Assembly (NCBI GenBank): GCA_947088155.1
Contig: CAMUFL010000003.1
Coordinates: 94,518-158,517 of the forward strand
Source of the DNA: an uncultured Gardnerella sp.
Lineage (GTDB): Bacteria > Actinomycetota > Actinomycetes > Actinomycetales > Bifidobacteriaceae
DNA: 64,000 bases
Direction of reading: 5' to 3'
This document shows, piece after piece, positions 1 to 9,040 of this stretch (the first letter of the stretch is position 1; every line of letters starts with the position of its first letter). The notes beneath the pieces are model-generated. The model ran no database searches. It was not told the origin of the DNA and saw only the letters and a list, made by a program, of their open reading frames with translations. Made by a program: the position numbers and the translations under genes.

Positions 1-33
1 CTTACTTTGACTTAATCACGCTTTATTTGCGCT

Positions 34-2238
34 TTACTTGCGCTTCTTCTTATCTCGTACTTTTACAGAGATTTGAATAGGAGTTCCCTCGAATCCAAAC
101 TCTTCTCGAAGAGAACGCTCAATAAAGCGACGGTATCCGTGCTCTAAGAAGCCAGTTGTGAATATTACAAAACGCGGTGGGCGCGTAGAAGCTTGCGTAG
201 CAAACAAGATTCTCGCTTGCTTTCCGCCTCGCAAAGGATGCGGATGAGCAGACTGAATACGCCCTAAGAAAGCGTTGAGCTTGCCTGTAGGAATGCGCTT
301 ATCCCAGCTGTCTAAAGCTGTTCGCATAGCGCGCGCAAGACGATTCGTATGCCATCCTGTTTTTGCAGAAAGATTTACGCGCTCAGCCCAAGTTACGCGC
401 TCAAACTCAGTTTTCCATAAGCGTTCCATGCGCTGTCTGGAAAATTCGTCCATCAAGTCCCATTTGTTAAACACAAGTACGATTGCTCGACCCGCGTCTA
501 CAGCCTGGCTCATAACTTTCAAATCCTGCTCTGCAATCGGCTGGGAAGAATCGAAAAGAATCAAAGCAAGTTCCGAGCGTTCAATCGCAGCTTGCGTACG
601 AAGTGAAGAATAGTATTCAGCACCCGTAAGCTTGTGCTGCCTGCGCTTAATACCAGCAGTGTCAATAAACAGCCAATCCTCGCCGTCAACTCGCACAACC
701 TCATCAACAGGGTCACGAGTAGTTCCAGCCAAATCGTTTACAACAGATCGCTCTTCATGAGCTAAATGATTCAAAAGCGAAGACTTACCAACGTTTGGAC
801 GACCTACTAAAGCAACTCTGCGAAGTCCTTCTGGAGTTAAGAATCCTGAAGTTTTATTCGCTTTCTTCAAAGAGTTAAGGGCAGCGTCAAGCAAATCTCC
901 AACGCCTCTGCCGTGCATTGCAGAAATTCCGTAAGGCTCACCCATGCCAAGCTTCCAAAACTCTGCAGTCAAATACTCGCTTCTAGCATCGTCAACCTTG
1001 TTAACTGCCAGAGTAATAGGCTTACCTGCAGCGCGAAGCATTGAAACAATACGCTCGTCTGTAGCTGTTAAACCAACTTGACCATCTACTAGGAAAATCA
1101 CAGCATCGCTTAAACGCACTGCTACTTGCGCTTGTTGAGCAATAGAAGAATCAATACCTTCAACATCTGCTTCCCAGCCGCCAGTGTCAACAAGCTTGAA
1201 GTTGGTCCCAGCCCACTCAGCGTCGTAGCTTACGCGATCTCTCGTAACACCTGGAGTATCTTCTACAACAGCTACACGATGACCCAAAATACGATTTACC
1301 AGCGTTGATTTTCCAACGTTTGGTCGACCTATAATGGCGATTACTCCAACAGCTTTAGAGTCTTTTGCATCGTCTTGACTTACTTCGTCGCCTCGAAGAA
1401 GCGCACGATCTTCATCGTCAAGATCGTAGCCTTCAAGATTAGCAGCATAACGGTCATACTCATCCTGCTCAATTGCAGCGTCAACCATTTCAACAAGAGC
1501 ATCGAGAGTCTGCTCAAAAGTCAAATCAGAATTATCGAGCGTTGTAACACCGTCTGCTGCTTGAAGAAAATGCGTAACTTTAGCATCTTTAGCATCACGA
1601 GCGCGAATATCGTCTTCTTCAGATTCATTATTTTTAGATTCATTATTTTGCAAATTTTCTTGCGCAATATTCTGCTTGTTTCTGCGAGCTTGACGCACTT
1701 CTTCGCGTGCAGTAAGAAGCACTCGAACTTGAGCATTAGGAGCAACAACAGTAGTAATATCGCGTCCTTCTGCAACTATTCCCTCACCTTTAGAGAAAGA
1801 ATCTTCATCTGACTCTGAAGCAATATACGCACGCTGAGCAGCAATAAGCATACGGCGAACTGCAGGAATCGAAGATACAGTAGACACATGCGAAGAAACT
1901 TCGCTGGAACGCAATTCTTCGCTAATATCCTCACCTTCAACAGTCACTACAGGATTCTTAGGATCAACACTAAAGTCAGCGTCACTTTCAGTAAATAAGG
2001 CTCCAACAGCTTCAATAATTTGATTAAAACGTTCAGCATCCGCTGGATTTACAGGATTTCCTTCTTCATCCAATTCAAGTTGCGTGCTTAAATCAATACC
2101 TTGCTTCAAGCACCACCAAGCAGCAGCTCTATACATTGCACCCGTATCTAAATACGCAAAACCATAGTATTGCGCTAAAGCACGAGAAGTAGAAGACTTA
2201 CCTACTCCTGCTGGTCCATCAATTGCTACACAAATCAC
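34..2238 (-). CDS. cmk-der: Bifunctional cytidylate kinase / GTPase Der
   Basis: This 734-residue fusion joins a CMP kinase (residues about 1-270, pyrimidine nucleotide salvage) to the double GTPase Der (about 300-734, 50S subunit assembly). The kinase P-loop GPAGVGKSS lies near the N-terminus. The two Der G domains each show GRPNVGKS, a DTGG or DTAG switch II and an NKVD or NKWD base-specificity motif, followed by a basic KH-like C-terminus. The start is GTG, seven bases after AAGGAGG, and it overlaps the stop of rluB by 4 bp (GTGA), so translation is probably coupled. The kinase LID region carries an Asn/Glu-rich insertion (about residues 186-208), and the usual Arg-rich LID motif reads RDAKDAK. 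Cmk-Der fusions are known in bifidobacteria. Confidence 0.97.
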   Translation of the reverse strand: MICVAIDGPAGVGKSSTSRALAQYYGFAYLDTGAMYRAAAWWCLKQGIDLSTQLELDEEGNPVNPADAERFNQIIEAVGALFTESDADFSVDPKNPVVTVEGEDISEELRSSEVSSHVSTVSSIPAVRRMLIAAQRAYIASESDEDSFSKGEGIVAEGRDITTVVAPNAQVRVLLTAREEVRQARRNKQNIAQENLQNNESKNNESEEDDIRARDAKDAKVTHFLQAADGVTTLDNSDLTFEQTLDALVEMVDAAIEQDEYDRYAANLEGYDLDDEDRALLRGDEVSQDDAKDSKAVGVIAIIGRPNVGKSTLVNRILGHRVAVVEDTPGVTRDRVSYDAEWAGTNFKLVDTGGWEADVEGIDSSIAQQAQVAVRLSDAVIFLVDGQVGLTATDERIVSMLRAAGKPITLAVNKVDDARSEYLTAEFWKLGMGEPYGISAMHGRGVGDLLDAALNSLKKANKTSGFLTPEGLRRVALVGRPNVGKSSLLNHLAHEERSVVNDLAGTTRDPVDEVVRVDGEDWLFIDTAGIKRRQHKLTGAEYYSSLRTQAAIERSELALILFDSSQPIAEQDLKVMSQAVDAGRAIVLVFNKWDLMDEFSRQRMERLWKTEFERVTWAERVNLSAKTGWHTNRLARAMRTALDSWDKRIPTGKLNAFLGRIQSAHPHPLRGGKQARILFATQASTRPPRFVIFTTGFLEHGYRRFIERSLREEFGFEGTPIQISVKVRDKKKRK

Positions 2239-3008
2239 AGGCCAACCTCCTTAGAAAGCGAGCGCACTTCTGTTTGAGAAAGCACGCGATACGATCCAGC
2301 TTTTAAGTCACCCAATTTAATAGGGCCAATTTGCGTACGAACAAGACGCTTTACAGGGTATCCTACGGCTCCAAAAATCCTGCGAACAATACGATTTTTG
2401 CCAGAATGCAACACAACTTTTACCATGGTTGTGTCGTGATTCTGGTCGATTATTGCGCAACGGTCGAGCTTAATCCAACCATCTTCAAGATTTACGCCTT
2501 GCGAAACCAAGCGGCGGCAAACCATACCGTTAATTTTGCCTTCAACAGTTGCAATATAAGTTTTCTCAACCTCATACTTTGGGTGCATTACGTGCTGGCT
2601 TAGCTCGCCATCGTTGGTCATTAAAATAAGACCTTCAGAATCGTAATCCAAGCGTCCCATGTGGAAAATTCGCTCGTACTTGTCTCCAACAATATCTCTT
2701 AAAGTAAAGCGACCTTTTGGATCGTCCATTGCGCTAAGAACTCGCTTAGGCTTATGCAATGCGAGCGTTACTAGCTTTGTATTGAACTTTACGCGAGATC
2801 CATCAACGCGCACTTTTTGACGTTTTGGATCTACTCGAGTACCAAGTGTTGTAACCAATTCGTCGTCTACTTCAACACGCCCGTCAAGAATAATCTCTTC
2901 ACACTTGCGTCTTGAACCAAATCCCGCTTCAGCAAGCAGCTTCTGCAGTCGAATGGCGTTGTTGTCATCTGAATGCGCCTGATTGGCGCGGGAATATGCG
3001 TTTGGCAT
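2235..3008 (-). CDS. rluB: 23S rRNA pseudouridine synthase, RsuA/RluB family
   Basis: This enzyme isomerises uridine in rRNA, most likely 23S rRNA. An N-terminal S4 RNA-binding domain (LQKLLAEAGFGSRRKCEEII) is followed by the synthase fold with the catalytic-loop motif GRLDYDSEGL, whose Asp is the expected nucleophile. The C-terminal SGKNRIVRRIF motif is typical of RsuA/RluB proteins. The ATG at 3008 is chosen because GGGAG lies a few bases upstream; the open frame extends 27 codons further but that extension has no S4 similarity. The gene is the first of a two-gene unit with cmk-der, as in many Actinobacteria (segregation-condensation genes are often just upstream, but not here). Confidence 0.93.
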   Translation of the reverse strand: MPNAYSRANQAHSDDNNAIRLQKLLAEAGFGSRRKCEEIILDGRVEVDDELVTTLGTRVDPKRQKVRVDGSRVKFNTKLVTLALHKPKRVLSAMDDPKGRFTLRDIVGDKYERIFHMGRLDYDSEGLILMTNDGELSQHVMHPKYEVEKTYIATVEGKINGMVCRRLVSQGVNLEDGWIKLDRCAIIDQNHDTTMVKVVLHSGKNRIVRRIFGAVGYPVKRLVRTQIGPIKLGDLKAGSYRVLSQTEVRSLSKEVGL

Positions 3009-3254
3009 CGTTCTCCCAACGTGACCTAAAGAATTACATACATACTTGCGCCAGAATTTACTTAAGAATACGCAATATAAGCAATTCATTACTCATTAAC
3101 TTACTAATTTCTGTGGCAATTTATTAAATTTGCAATAAATCAAAAAACACCACGTCTTCCTATGTTACCGTATGGCATAGCCGTGATAGTATAGCCTAGG
3201 TTTCATTGTGTTGCAATCATTAACAAAGCGGCACAACTAAAATTAAGGAAAGTT

Positions 3255-4226
3255 ATGATTAAAACTACAGATACGCCGTGCAGCACAACTAAAACTGCTG
3301 CGCCACTTATTGTTCGTATTGGCACTGAATTTATTGCTACAGCTTTAGCGATGTTCGTTGTTTACACTTTTTATTCTCTTACTACCGTAATGTACGGAAT
3401 CAACGTTTTAATGATTGCCGCCGGCACTGGTATCGCTTATGCTGCAGCGACATATATTGCATCTAAAGTTTCTGGAGGCCACCTTAACCCTGCAGTGACA
3501 GTTGCTTCGATGCTTACTGGACGCACTTCATATACTGCAGGATTATGCTACATTGTTGCCCAAGTTCTTGGTGCTATTGCAGCTGCAGGATTGTTTATTC
3601 TTATTATTCCTCAGCAGGATTCAAGCATTGATCCGTCACAAGTTGGTCAAGGCTCAGGTTTTGACAAAAAGTATTGGTTTGTTTCAATAGTAAACGGATT
3701 CGAAAAGGCATCCCTTTCTGCACGTCAACTAAAAGAAATAAACTTGTCTTTCGGAATAGTATCTGCGTTATTAGTTGAAGTTATTGCTGTTATTTTGATT
3801 GTTGCCACTGCATTGCGCAGCACAGACCATGAAGGTAATACTAAATGCGGTTATGCAACACACATCGGTATTGCATACGCAGCTGGCGCTTTCATTACGT
3901 ATCAAATTACAGGAGCTGGTTTGAATCCTGCTCGTTCTACCGGCATCGCATTATTCGCAAACTCTCATGATTTGGAAGTTAAACCACTAAGTCAATTGTG
4001 GGTATTCTGGATTGCTCCAATTTTTGCCGCAGCGCTTGTTAGCCTAGTTTTGCTATTAACAAAGCTTCTTTCAAACTCAGCACAAAAACTTGCTGTATCA
4101 AATGAAACAAATCCTGCACCAATACAAAATTTTGCAGACACAAAAGCAGATGCTCCTGCAGCGCCAGATATGAGCTATGAGTACGTTCAAAACGTATCTG
4201 ACAATAACGTTGCGAACAATCTTTAA
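3255..4226 (+). CDS. MIP family channel (aquaporin or glycerol facilitator type)
   Basis: This 323-residue membrane channel conducts water and/or small solutes such as glycerol. Both half-membrane loops are visible: GGHLNPAVT near residue 78 and AGLNPARS near residue 225, with six predicted membrane segments and a hydrophilic C-terminal tail of about 50 residues. By hand alignment the position that is His in water-selective AqpZ is Ala here, so strict water selectivity is uncertain. AAGGAAAG precedes the ATG. It stands alone on the plus strand between two minus-strand units. The insertion between the two halves (about residues 120-165) is longer than in AqpZ. Confidence 0.9.
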   Translation: MIKTTDTPCSTTKTAAPLIVRIGTEFIATALAMFVVYTFYSLTTVMYGINVLMIAAGTGIAYAAATYIASKVSGGHLNPAVTVASMLTGRTSYTAGLCYIVAQVLGAIAAAGLFILIIPQQDSSIDPSQVGQGSGFDKKYWFVSIVNGFEKASLSARQLKEINLSFGIVSALLVEVIAVILIVATALRSTDHEGNTKCGYATHIGIAYAAGAFITYQITGAGLNPARSTGIALFANSHDLEVKPLSQLWVFWIAPIFAAALVSLVLLLTKLLSNSAQKLAVSNETNPAPIQNFADTKADAPAAPDMSYEYVQNVSDNNVANNL

Positions 4227-4234
4227 AAATAAAG

Positions 4235-4552
4235 TTATAGCAAAAATATAATTGAAGCGTATGTTATAAGCAAACCTATGCCGAGCGTAATACTTATGAA
4301 AGAATCAAAGCCAACTGAGCGAACTTTCCAAGGGCTACGCTGACGCATAATTAAGCGCATAACTCCTAGAAGTACAGCCGTCACAGAAATAACAACTGTG
4401 GCGGCTTTTACATATCCTATAAATGCCAATAATGCGCAAAGTGCAATAATAATTGCTACAATCCATTCAGCATAAGGCTTACCCTCACGTTTTTCCGACA
4501 CGTACGGATGCTCCGTTTTAGCACTTCTAGTCTGATGCTCACTATCTGTCAT
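4235..4552 (-). CDS. DUF3017-like small membrane protein
   Basis: This protein of about 105 residues has a charged N-terminus (MTDSEHQTRS) and three hydrophobic segments, with a WKVRSVGFDS stretch before the last. That pattern fits the actinobacterial DUF3017 family, which often sits beside purH or purine/folate genes; its function is unknown. The frame is open back to 4648, but the upstream part would be encoded by the purH terminator hairpin, so the ATG at 4552 with GGAGCAGG upstream is preferred. The gene converges on the aquaporin gene with an 8-bp gap. Confidence 0.7.
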   Translation of the reverse strand: MTDSEHQTRSAKTEHPYVSEKREGKPYAEWIVAIIIALCALLAFIGYVKAATVVISVTAVLLGVMRLIMRQRSPWKVRSVGFDSFISITLGIGLLITYASIIFLL

Positions 4553-4613
4553 ACTTGTATCATACCTGCTCCGCGATAAGAAAACATAAGTTGTTTTATG
4601 CACTAACACAAAG

Positions 4614-4644
4614 ATGCAGCGCTTGAAGTACACAAACGCTGCAT
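4614..4644 (-). terminator. Rho-independent terminator after purH
   Basis: An 8-bp perfect stem (ATGCAGCG with CGCTGCAT) encloses a 15-base loop and is followed on the minus strand by CTTTGTGTT. It lies 50 bp beyond the purH stop and ahead of the chosen start of the DUF3017 gene. Confidence 0.7.
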
Positions 4645-4693
4645 CCATAATATTGATTAATTTATTTGTTTATAAATCTTAGTTAAAGCAATT

Positions 4694-6364
4694 TTAGTGG
4701 AAGAAGTGACGAGTACCGGTAGTGTACATCGTTACACCAGCTTTACGCGCAGCTTCGAACACTTCCTCATCGCGAATAGAGCCACCAGGTTGCACGATTG
4801 CGCGAACGCCAGCTTCAATAAGAATCTGCGGACCGTCAGCAAATGGGAAGAAAGCATCCGAAGCCGCAACAGCTCCGCGAGCACGTTCAGCACCATCAGC
4901 CAAAGTATTCGCACGCTCAACAGCCAAATGGCATGAATCCACGCGATTAACCTGCCCCATTCCAATGCCAACAGTAGCATTGTCGTGCGCAAGTAGAATT
5001 GCGTTAGACTTTACACAACGAAGCGAACGCCACGCAAATTGCAAGTCGCGCAAAGTGTCAGCATCAGCAGGATCTCCAGAAACAAGCGTCCAGTTTTCAG
5101 GATTATCACCAACTGCATCAATCTTATCTGCAGACTGAACTAAAGCACCACCGTCAATAGGGTGAACTTGCAAATCTAAGACTGGCGGAGTTGCAACCTT
5201 CAAAATGCGAAGATTCTTTTTCTTAGTGCGAAGCAATTCCAAAGCTTCAGGCTCATAGTCTGGAGCCACAATAACCTCTGTGAAAATTGGGCGCACACTT
5301 TCTGCCATTTCCAAAGTCACAGTAGTGTTTGCAGCAATCACGCCACCGTAAGCACTTACAGGATCGCAAGCGTGAGCTTTTTTGTGCGCTTCTACTGCAG
5401 TTGCGCCTATTGCCAAGCCGCAAGGATTATTATGCTTGCAAACAGCAACCGCAATTTGTGGAGCAAAATCCCAAACTGCACGCCAAGCAGCATCCGCATC
5501 TACATAATTGTTGTAGCTCATAGGTTTTCCGCCAAGAAGCTCAGCCTGAGCCAAACCACCCTTATGCAAAGGATCTAAATACAATCCTGCTTGCTGATGG
5601 GGATTCTCACCATATCGAAGCGTATGCTCTAAACTCCAAGTGCGCGTGTAGTTTGCAGGAAGCTTCACAGCTTCAGCATTTTGATTATCTTCTTCATCAT
5701 TTGTGTTCAAACTTTCAGGCTTCTGCCATGCTTTACTTGTCCACTCAGATATAGAAGCATCGTAAGCTGCTGTATGAGCAAATGCTTTGCCAGCCAAATA
5801 TTCGCGCTCTTGCAAATTAAAGCCTTCACCTGAAACGATTCTATTAGCTAAAAGCTGGTAATCTGCAGGATCTGTAATAACGGCAACAGACTTATGATTC
5901 TTTGCTGCAGCACGAATCATAGAAGGTCCACCAATATCAATTTTCTCAATAATTGCGTCACTATCAGCACCGCTCATTACAGTGTCTACGAATGGATACA
6001 AATTAACTACTACAGCATCAAACGGCTTTATGTTTAGCTTTTCAAGTTGCTTTACATGATCAGCATTACTCATATCTGCAAGAATTCCAGCGTGAATATG
6101 CGGATCTAAAGTCTTCACCCTTCCATCAAGACTTTCTGGGAAACCAGTAACGTCAGAAACTTCAGTAACATGAACGCCAAGTTCAGCCAATTTAGCAGCA
6201 GTAGAGCCGGTTGAAACTACTTCAGTATCAGCCTTTCTAAATGCTTCAGCTAATATTTCAAGTCCCTCTTTATGAAAAACTGAAACAAGAACTCTACGAA
6301 TTTGCTTTTCACCTGTGGTTATCAGCACATTTGCGTTTGATTCTTTGCTCTGTGTCTGTTGCAC
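4694..6364 (-). CDS. purH: Bifunctional AICAR formyltransferase / IMP cyclohydrolase
   Basis: PurH catalyses the last two steps of de novo IMP synthesis. The N-terminal IMP cyclohydrolase domain begins with RRVLVSVFHKEG and contains STGSTAAKL and ETLDGRVKTLHP-like residues (SLDGRVKTLDPHIH). The C-terminal transformylase has LRYGENPHQQA, the Lys-His pair in VCKHNNPCG and the C-terminal SDAFFPFADG and QPGGSIRD motifs. GTG at 6364 is chosen because AAGGAAGG lies five bases upstream; a TTG at 6382 in the same frame is the alternative. The DUF6350 gene ends 33 bp upstream, so the two are probably cotranscribed. Confidence 0.96.
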   Translation of the reverse strand: MQQTQSKESNANVLITTGEKQIRRVLVSVFHKEGLEILAEAFRKADTEVVSTGSTAAKLAELGVHVTEVSDVTGFPESLDGRVKTLDPHIHAGILADMSNADHVKQLEKLNIKPFDAVVVNLYPFVDTVMSGADSDAIIEKIDIGGPSMIRAAAKNHKSVAVITDPADYQLLANRIVSGEGFNLQEREYLAGKAFAHTAAYDASISEWTSKAWQKPESLNTNDEEDNQNAEAVKLPANYTRTWSLEHTLRYGENPHQQAGLYLDPLHKGGLAQAELLGGKPMSYNNYVDADAAWRAVWDFAPQIAVAVCKHNNPCGLAIGATAVEAHKKAHACDPVSAYGGVIAANTTVTLEMAESVRPIFTEVIVAPDYEPEALELLRTKKKNLRILKVATPPVLDLQVHPIDGGALVQSADKIDAVGDNPENWTLVSGDPADADTLRDLQFAWRSLRCVKSNAILLAHDNATVGIGMGQVNRVDSCHLAVERANTLADGAERARGAVAASDAFFPFADGPQILIEAGVRAIVQPGGSIRDEEVFEAARKAGVTMYTTGTRHFFH

Positions 6365-6397
6365 GGCGGCCTTCCTTCCCAAAATAGTAGTGAGGAA

Positions 6398-7771
6398 TTA
6401 TTTTCTTTTAGCCTTCGATGAAACCGTCCTAGGAGCAGCTTTTTTCAAAGGCAAAGGTTGATTCTTTTTATTACTAGTCTTATTTTCGATTAATTCTGCA
6501 GATTTTACAGGTTTATTCGACTTACTAGCAGCAATAAGATTAAAGCAATATCGCACGCCACAAATAAGTAGGATACTAAAAATCGAAATAACCCATGCTA
6601 CAGCAGAAGCGTATAGAGTAAGATGACCAACAGCTCTAGTACTTTCAATAATGTCAACTCCAATATAAGAAAGTCGACATTCACCCAATGAACCATTTGC
6701 TATTGAGAAAACAACAGTCCACATAATTGTAATTAAAGCGGATACACCTACACTATCAGTTGCAGCTTCTACAGCATTCAACATAAAAGACTCACGCTCG
6801 GTTTTGTCAATAATATTTTTTAAACGCAAGCCACAGCCGCTTTTATGCAATAAAGTTATAAGCATTACAATAAAGCAGAAAATTGGAACTATGGAGTAAA
6901 AAACAGTGCGATGCATAACATCAACAATAGCATCAGGAAATATTCCAAAAACCGGAATAGGAGGCAAAGATTTACGCTGAGAAACTGCTAAAGTAAATTG
7001 TGCAACAGATCCAATATTAAATCCAGATCCACAAATCCAAGATAATGCCCAAATAGCAATATTTGGCAGCCAAACTAAGCAAGCAATAGTTGTAAGAATA
7101 CGAGAACCATTTTGCATGCCTAATTTATTGAAATATGAATTAACATAGCCAAAATTTGTGCAAGCCCAAACTACAACAGTTATTAACGCAACGAAAGCGT
7201 ATAAACCAAATAAAATTACTGCTGTACGCTTAGTAATACGAATATTTTTTTGAATATACTCAGGGCACATTTGCTTGTAGCGCTGCTTTAACGACATAAA
7301 CAATGAGCTGCTTGGAAAAACCGCTATAAGCAAAGAAATTAAATAAATACAAGAAGATTTACAAGCAACAATAAAAGTAGAATCCAATAAAGTAACATGC
7401 GTATTTTGAGAAAGTATCGCATTAATAACAGCCCAGACTACAAGCCCAGTAAAATATGCTATATCTCCACCTCGAATACGGCGAATTAAACATACAAGTG
7501 TTGCAATAAGTAGAAAAGTAAGACCTAAAGGAATAATCGTAAGAATGCAATTGCCAAAAGTAAGACCTACGCCTTGAGCAAACATAAACACAGCCCAAGT
7601 CATAGACATTGCAGATTCAGAAAGATTGCCTGCTCCCTCTTCGATAGAAACCACAAGAAGTGTGAGAGATAGGAAAAGACCTATTGTAAGAGAAAAAATA
7701 AAAATGACAATAATAGGAGTTATTACACCTTTAGACATGTTTATTAAGAATGACTTAAGTTTCTCAACCAT
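6398..7771 (-). CDS. DUF6350-like polytopic membrane protein
   Basis: This protein of about 457 residues has roughly nine to ten hydrophobic segments and a basic tail (SNKKNQPLPLKK, ending SSKAKRK). The position directly upstream of purH and the topology match the DUF6350 family, named cell division protein PerM in some actinobacterial annotations; the molecular role is not established. The ATG at 7771 has AAAGGAAAAGG at good spacing, whereas the longest frame would start at a TTG 12 codons earlier. It lies between apt and purH on the same strand. Confidence 0.72.
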   Translation of the reverse strand: MVEKLKSFLINMSKGVITPIIVIFIFSLTIGLFLSLTLLVVSIEEGAGNLSESAMSMTWAVFMFAQGVGLTFGNCILTIIPLGLTFLLIATLVCLIRRIRGGDIAYFTGLVVWAVINAILSQNTHVTLLDSTFIVACKSSCIYLISLLIAVFPSSSLFMSLKQRYKQMCPEYIQKNIRITKRTAVILFGLYAFVALITVVVWACTNFGYVNSYFNKLGMQNGSRILTTIACLVWLPNIAIWALSWICGSGFNIGSVAQFTLAVSQRKSLPPIPVFGIFPDAIVDVMHRTVFYSIVPIFCFIVMLITLLHKSGCGLRLKNIIDKTERESFMLNAVEAATDSVGVSALITIMWTVVFSIANGSLGECRLSYIGVDIIESTRAVGHLTLYASAVAWVISIFSILLICGVRYCFNLIAASKSNKPVKSAELIENKTSNKKNQPLPLKKAAPRTVSSKAKRK

Positions 7772-7860
7772 GCCTTTTCCTTTCAATTCTTTTAGGTGCA
7801 AAACCAATATATTGCTTTAAATAGGATATTACTTTAATAATAAGCGATAATAATAAACTT

Positions 7861-8442
7861 TTAAGCTGGCATAGTAATTAAACTACTGCAAGGATAATCG
7901 CATAACTCACTCATTCCACTAATACCTGTAAGTTCAATAACAAAACTAAAACCTGCAACTATTCCTTGAGCGCGCTTGATAATATTTGCAGCAGCTTTTG
8001 CAGTGCCTCCAGTTGCAATAAGATCGTCAACAATAAGCACACGTTGACCTGGCTTAATAGCGTCGTTTTCAATTTCAATACTTGCCTGACCATACTCAAG
8101 CATGTACGACTCAGTAATAACTGGAGGAGGTAGCTTACCAGCTTTACGAATAGCAAGAAAACCTTTGCCTAACCGAGATGCCAACAATGGTCCAAAAAGA
8201 AAACCTCGAGCTTCAAGCCCAGCAATCAAATCAATTGAATCAGCTGGTACAGGCAATGCATCAATCAAAGAATCAATAAGAATTCGCGAAGAGCGAGCAT
8301 TTGAAAATATAGGAAGAAAATCACGAAATATAATACTAGGATTGGGGAATCCTGGAACGGTACGAATCAAAGAAGCAAGATAAGCGGCGTCATCGTTACT
8401 TACTGTTTTCAACGTTTTCACTGTAATATCCGTTGCTGTCAT
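7861..8442 (-). CDS. apt: Adenine phosphoribosyltransferase
   Basis: Apt makes AMP from adenine and PRPP in purine salvage. The type I PRTase PRPP loop is VLIVDDLIATGGTAKA, and the substrate hood motifs FPNPSIIFRDF, DLIAGLEARGFLFG and IRKAGKLPP are all intact. The frame is open to 8535, but that extension crosses a 12-bp perfect hairpin (8508-8542) and has no family similarity, so ATG at 8442 is preferred; the protein is then 193 residues. The ribosome site is weak. In many actinobacteria apt is near yajC/secDF and relA; here it follows yajC and precedes the DUF6350 gene. Confidence 0.94.
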   Translation of the reverse strand: MTATDITVKTLKTVSNDDAAYLASLIRTVPGFPNPSIIFRDFLPIFSNARSSRILIDSLIDALPVPADSIDLIAGLEARGFLFGPLLASRLGKGFLAIRKAGKLPPPVITESYMLEYGQASIEIENDAIKPGQRVLIVDDLIATGGTAKAAANIIKRAQGIVAGFSFVIELTGISGMSELCDYPCSSLITMPA

Positions 8443-8507
8443 AATTCTAACGTTCTTTTCTTCACAAGACTTGTTATTGGAATATGGAAAGAATGTCACA
8501 TATTCGC

Positions 8508-8542
8508 GTGATGTGTGAGACATGCGCTGACTCACACATCAC
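8508..8542 (-). promoter_or_regulatory. 12-bp perfect hairpin in the apt 5' region
   Basis: GTGATGTGTGAG at 8508-8519 pairs perfectly with CTCACACATCAC at 8531-8542 across an 11-base loop. It lies between the yajC stop and the apt start. On the minus strand it is not followed by a U run, so it looks more like an mRNA-stabilising, attenuating or protein-binding element than a simple terminator. Confidence 0.55.
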
Positions 8543-8582
8543 GACTTAAGTATTAAATTATAAATTTATGAAATAAAAGTTA

Positions 8583-8981
8583 TTACTTTTCAGATTCTGC
8601 AGATTCTGATACTGGCTTGTTATCTTCGTTTACAGACTTATTTGCATCATCCTGCTTAGCTTCTTCTGCTTGTGCAGCTTCTGCCTCTTCATCGCTAATA
8701 AACGCTGGACGCACATACAATCTATTTACAGCGCGGAAAGATACTCGCATCAAGCTACCTTCTGAATCGATAACAATCTCTTCATACTGCGTATCTACGC
8801 TTACAATTTTGCCGATAATGCCGCCAATTGTAATAATTTCAGTGCCTGGCTCCAAAGATTCATGGAAGGAACGCATTTCAGCTTGACGCTTCTTAGCATT
8901 GCGAGTCTGGAACATCATCATGCAAACCATTGCTACAACGAGAATAATAAGCATGCCATACTGCTGGAAAAATTGAGGCAA
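8583..8981 (-). CDS. yajC: Preprotein translocase subunit YajC
   Basis: YajC is a single-pass partner of the SecDF-YajC complex that assists Sec translocation. The 132-residue protein has one N-terminal membrane helix (YGMLIILVVAMVCMMMF), the diagnostic FQTRNAKKRQAEM and LEPGTEIITIGGIIGKIV motifs, and an acidic tail. The start is TTG, six bases after AAGGAG. It follows ruvB, the common actinobacterial arrangement, although secD and secF are not in this window. Confidence 0.93.
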   Translation of the reverse strand: MPQFFQQYGMLIILVVAMVCMMMFQTRNAKKRQAEMRSFHESLEPGTEIITIGGIIGKIVSVDTQYEEIVIDSEGSLMRVSFRAVNRLYVRPAFISDEEAEAAQAEEAKQDDANKSVNEDNKPVSESAESEK

Positions 8982-9040
8982 AGTAAACTCCTTAAGTATC
9001 CAACCCTAAGACGGTCGAAATGCCGTCCAAGTTAATTATT

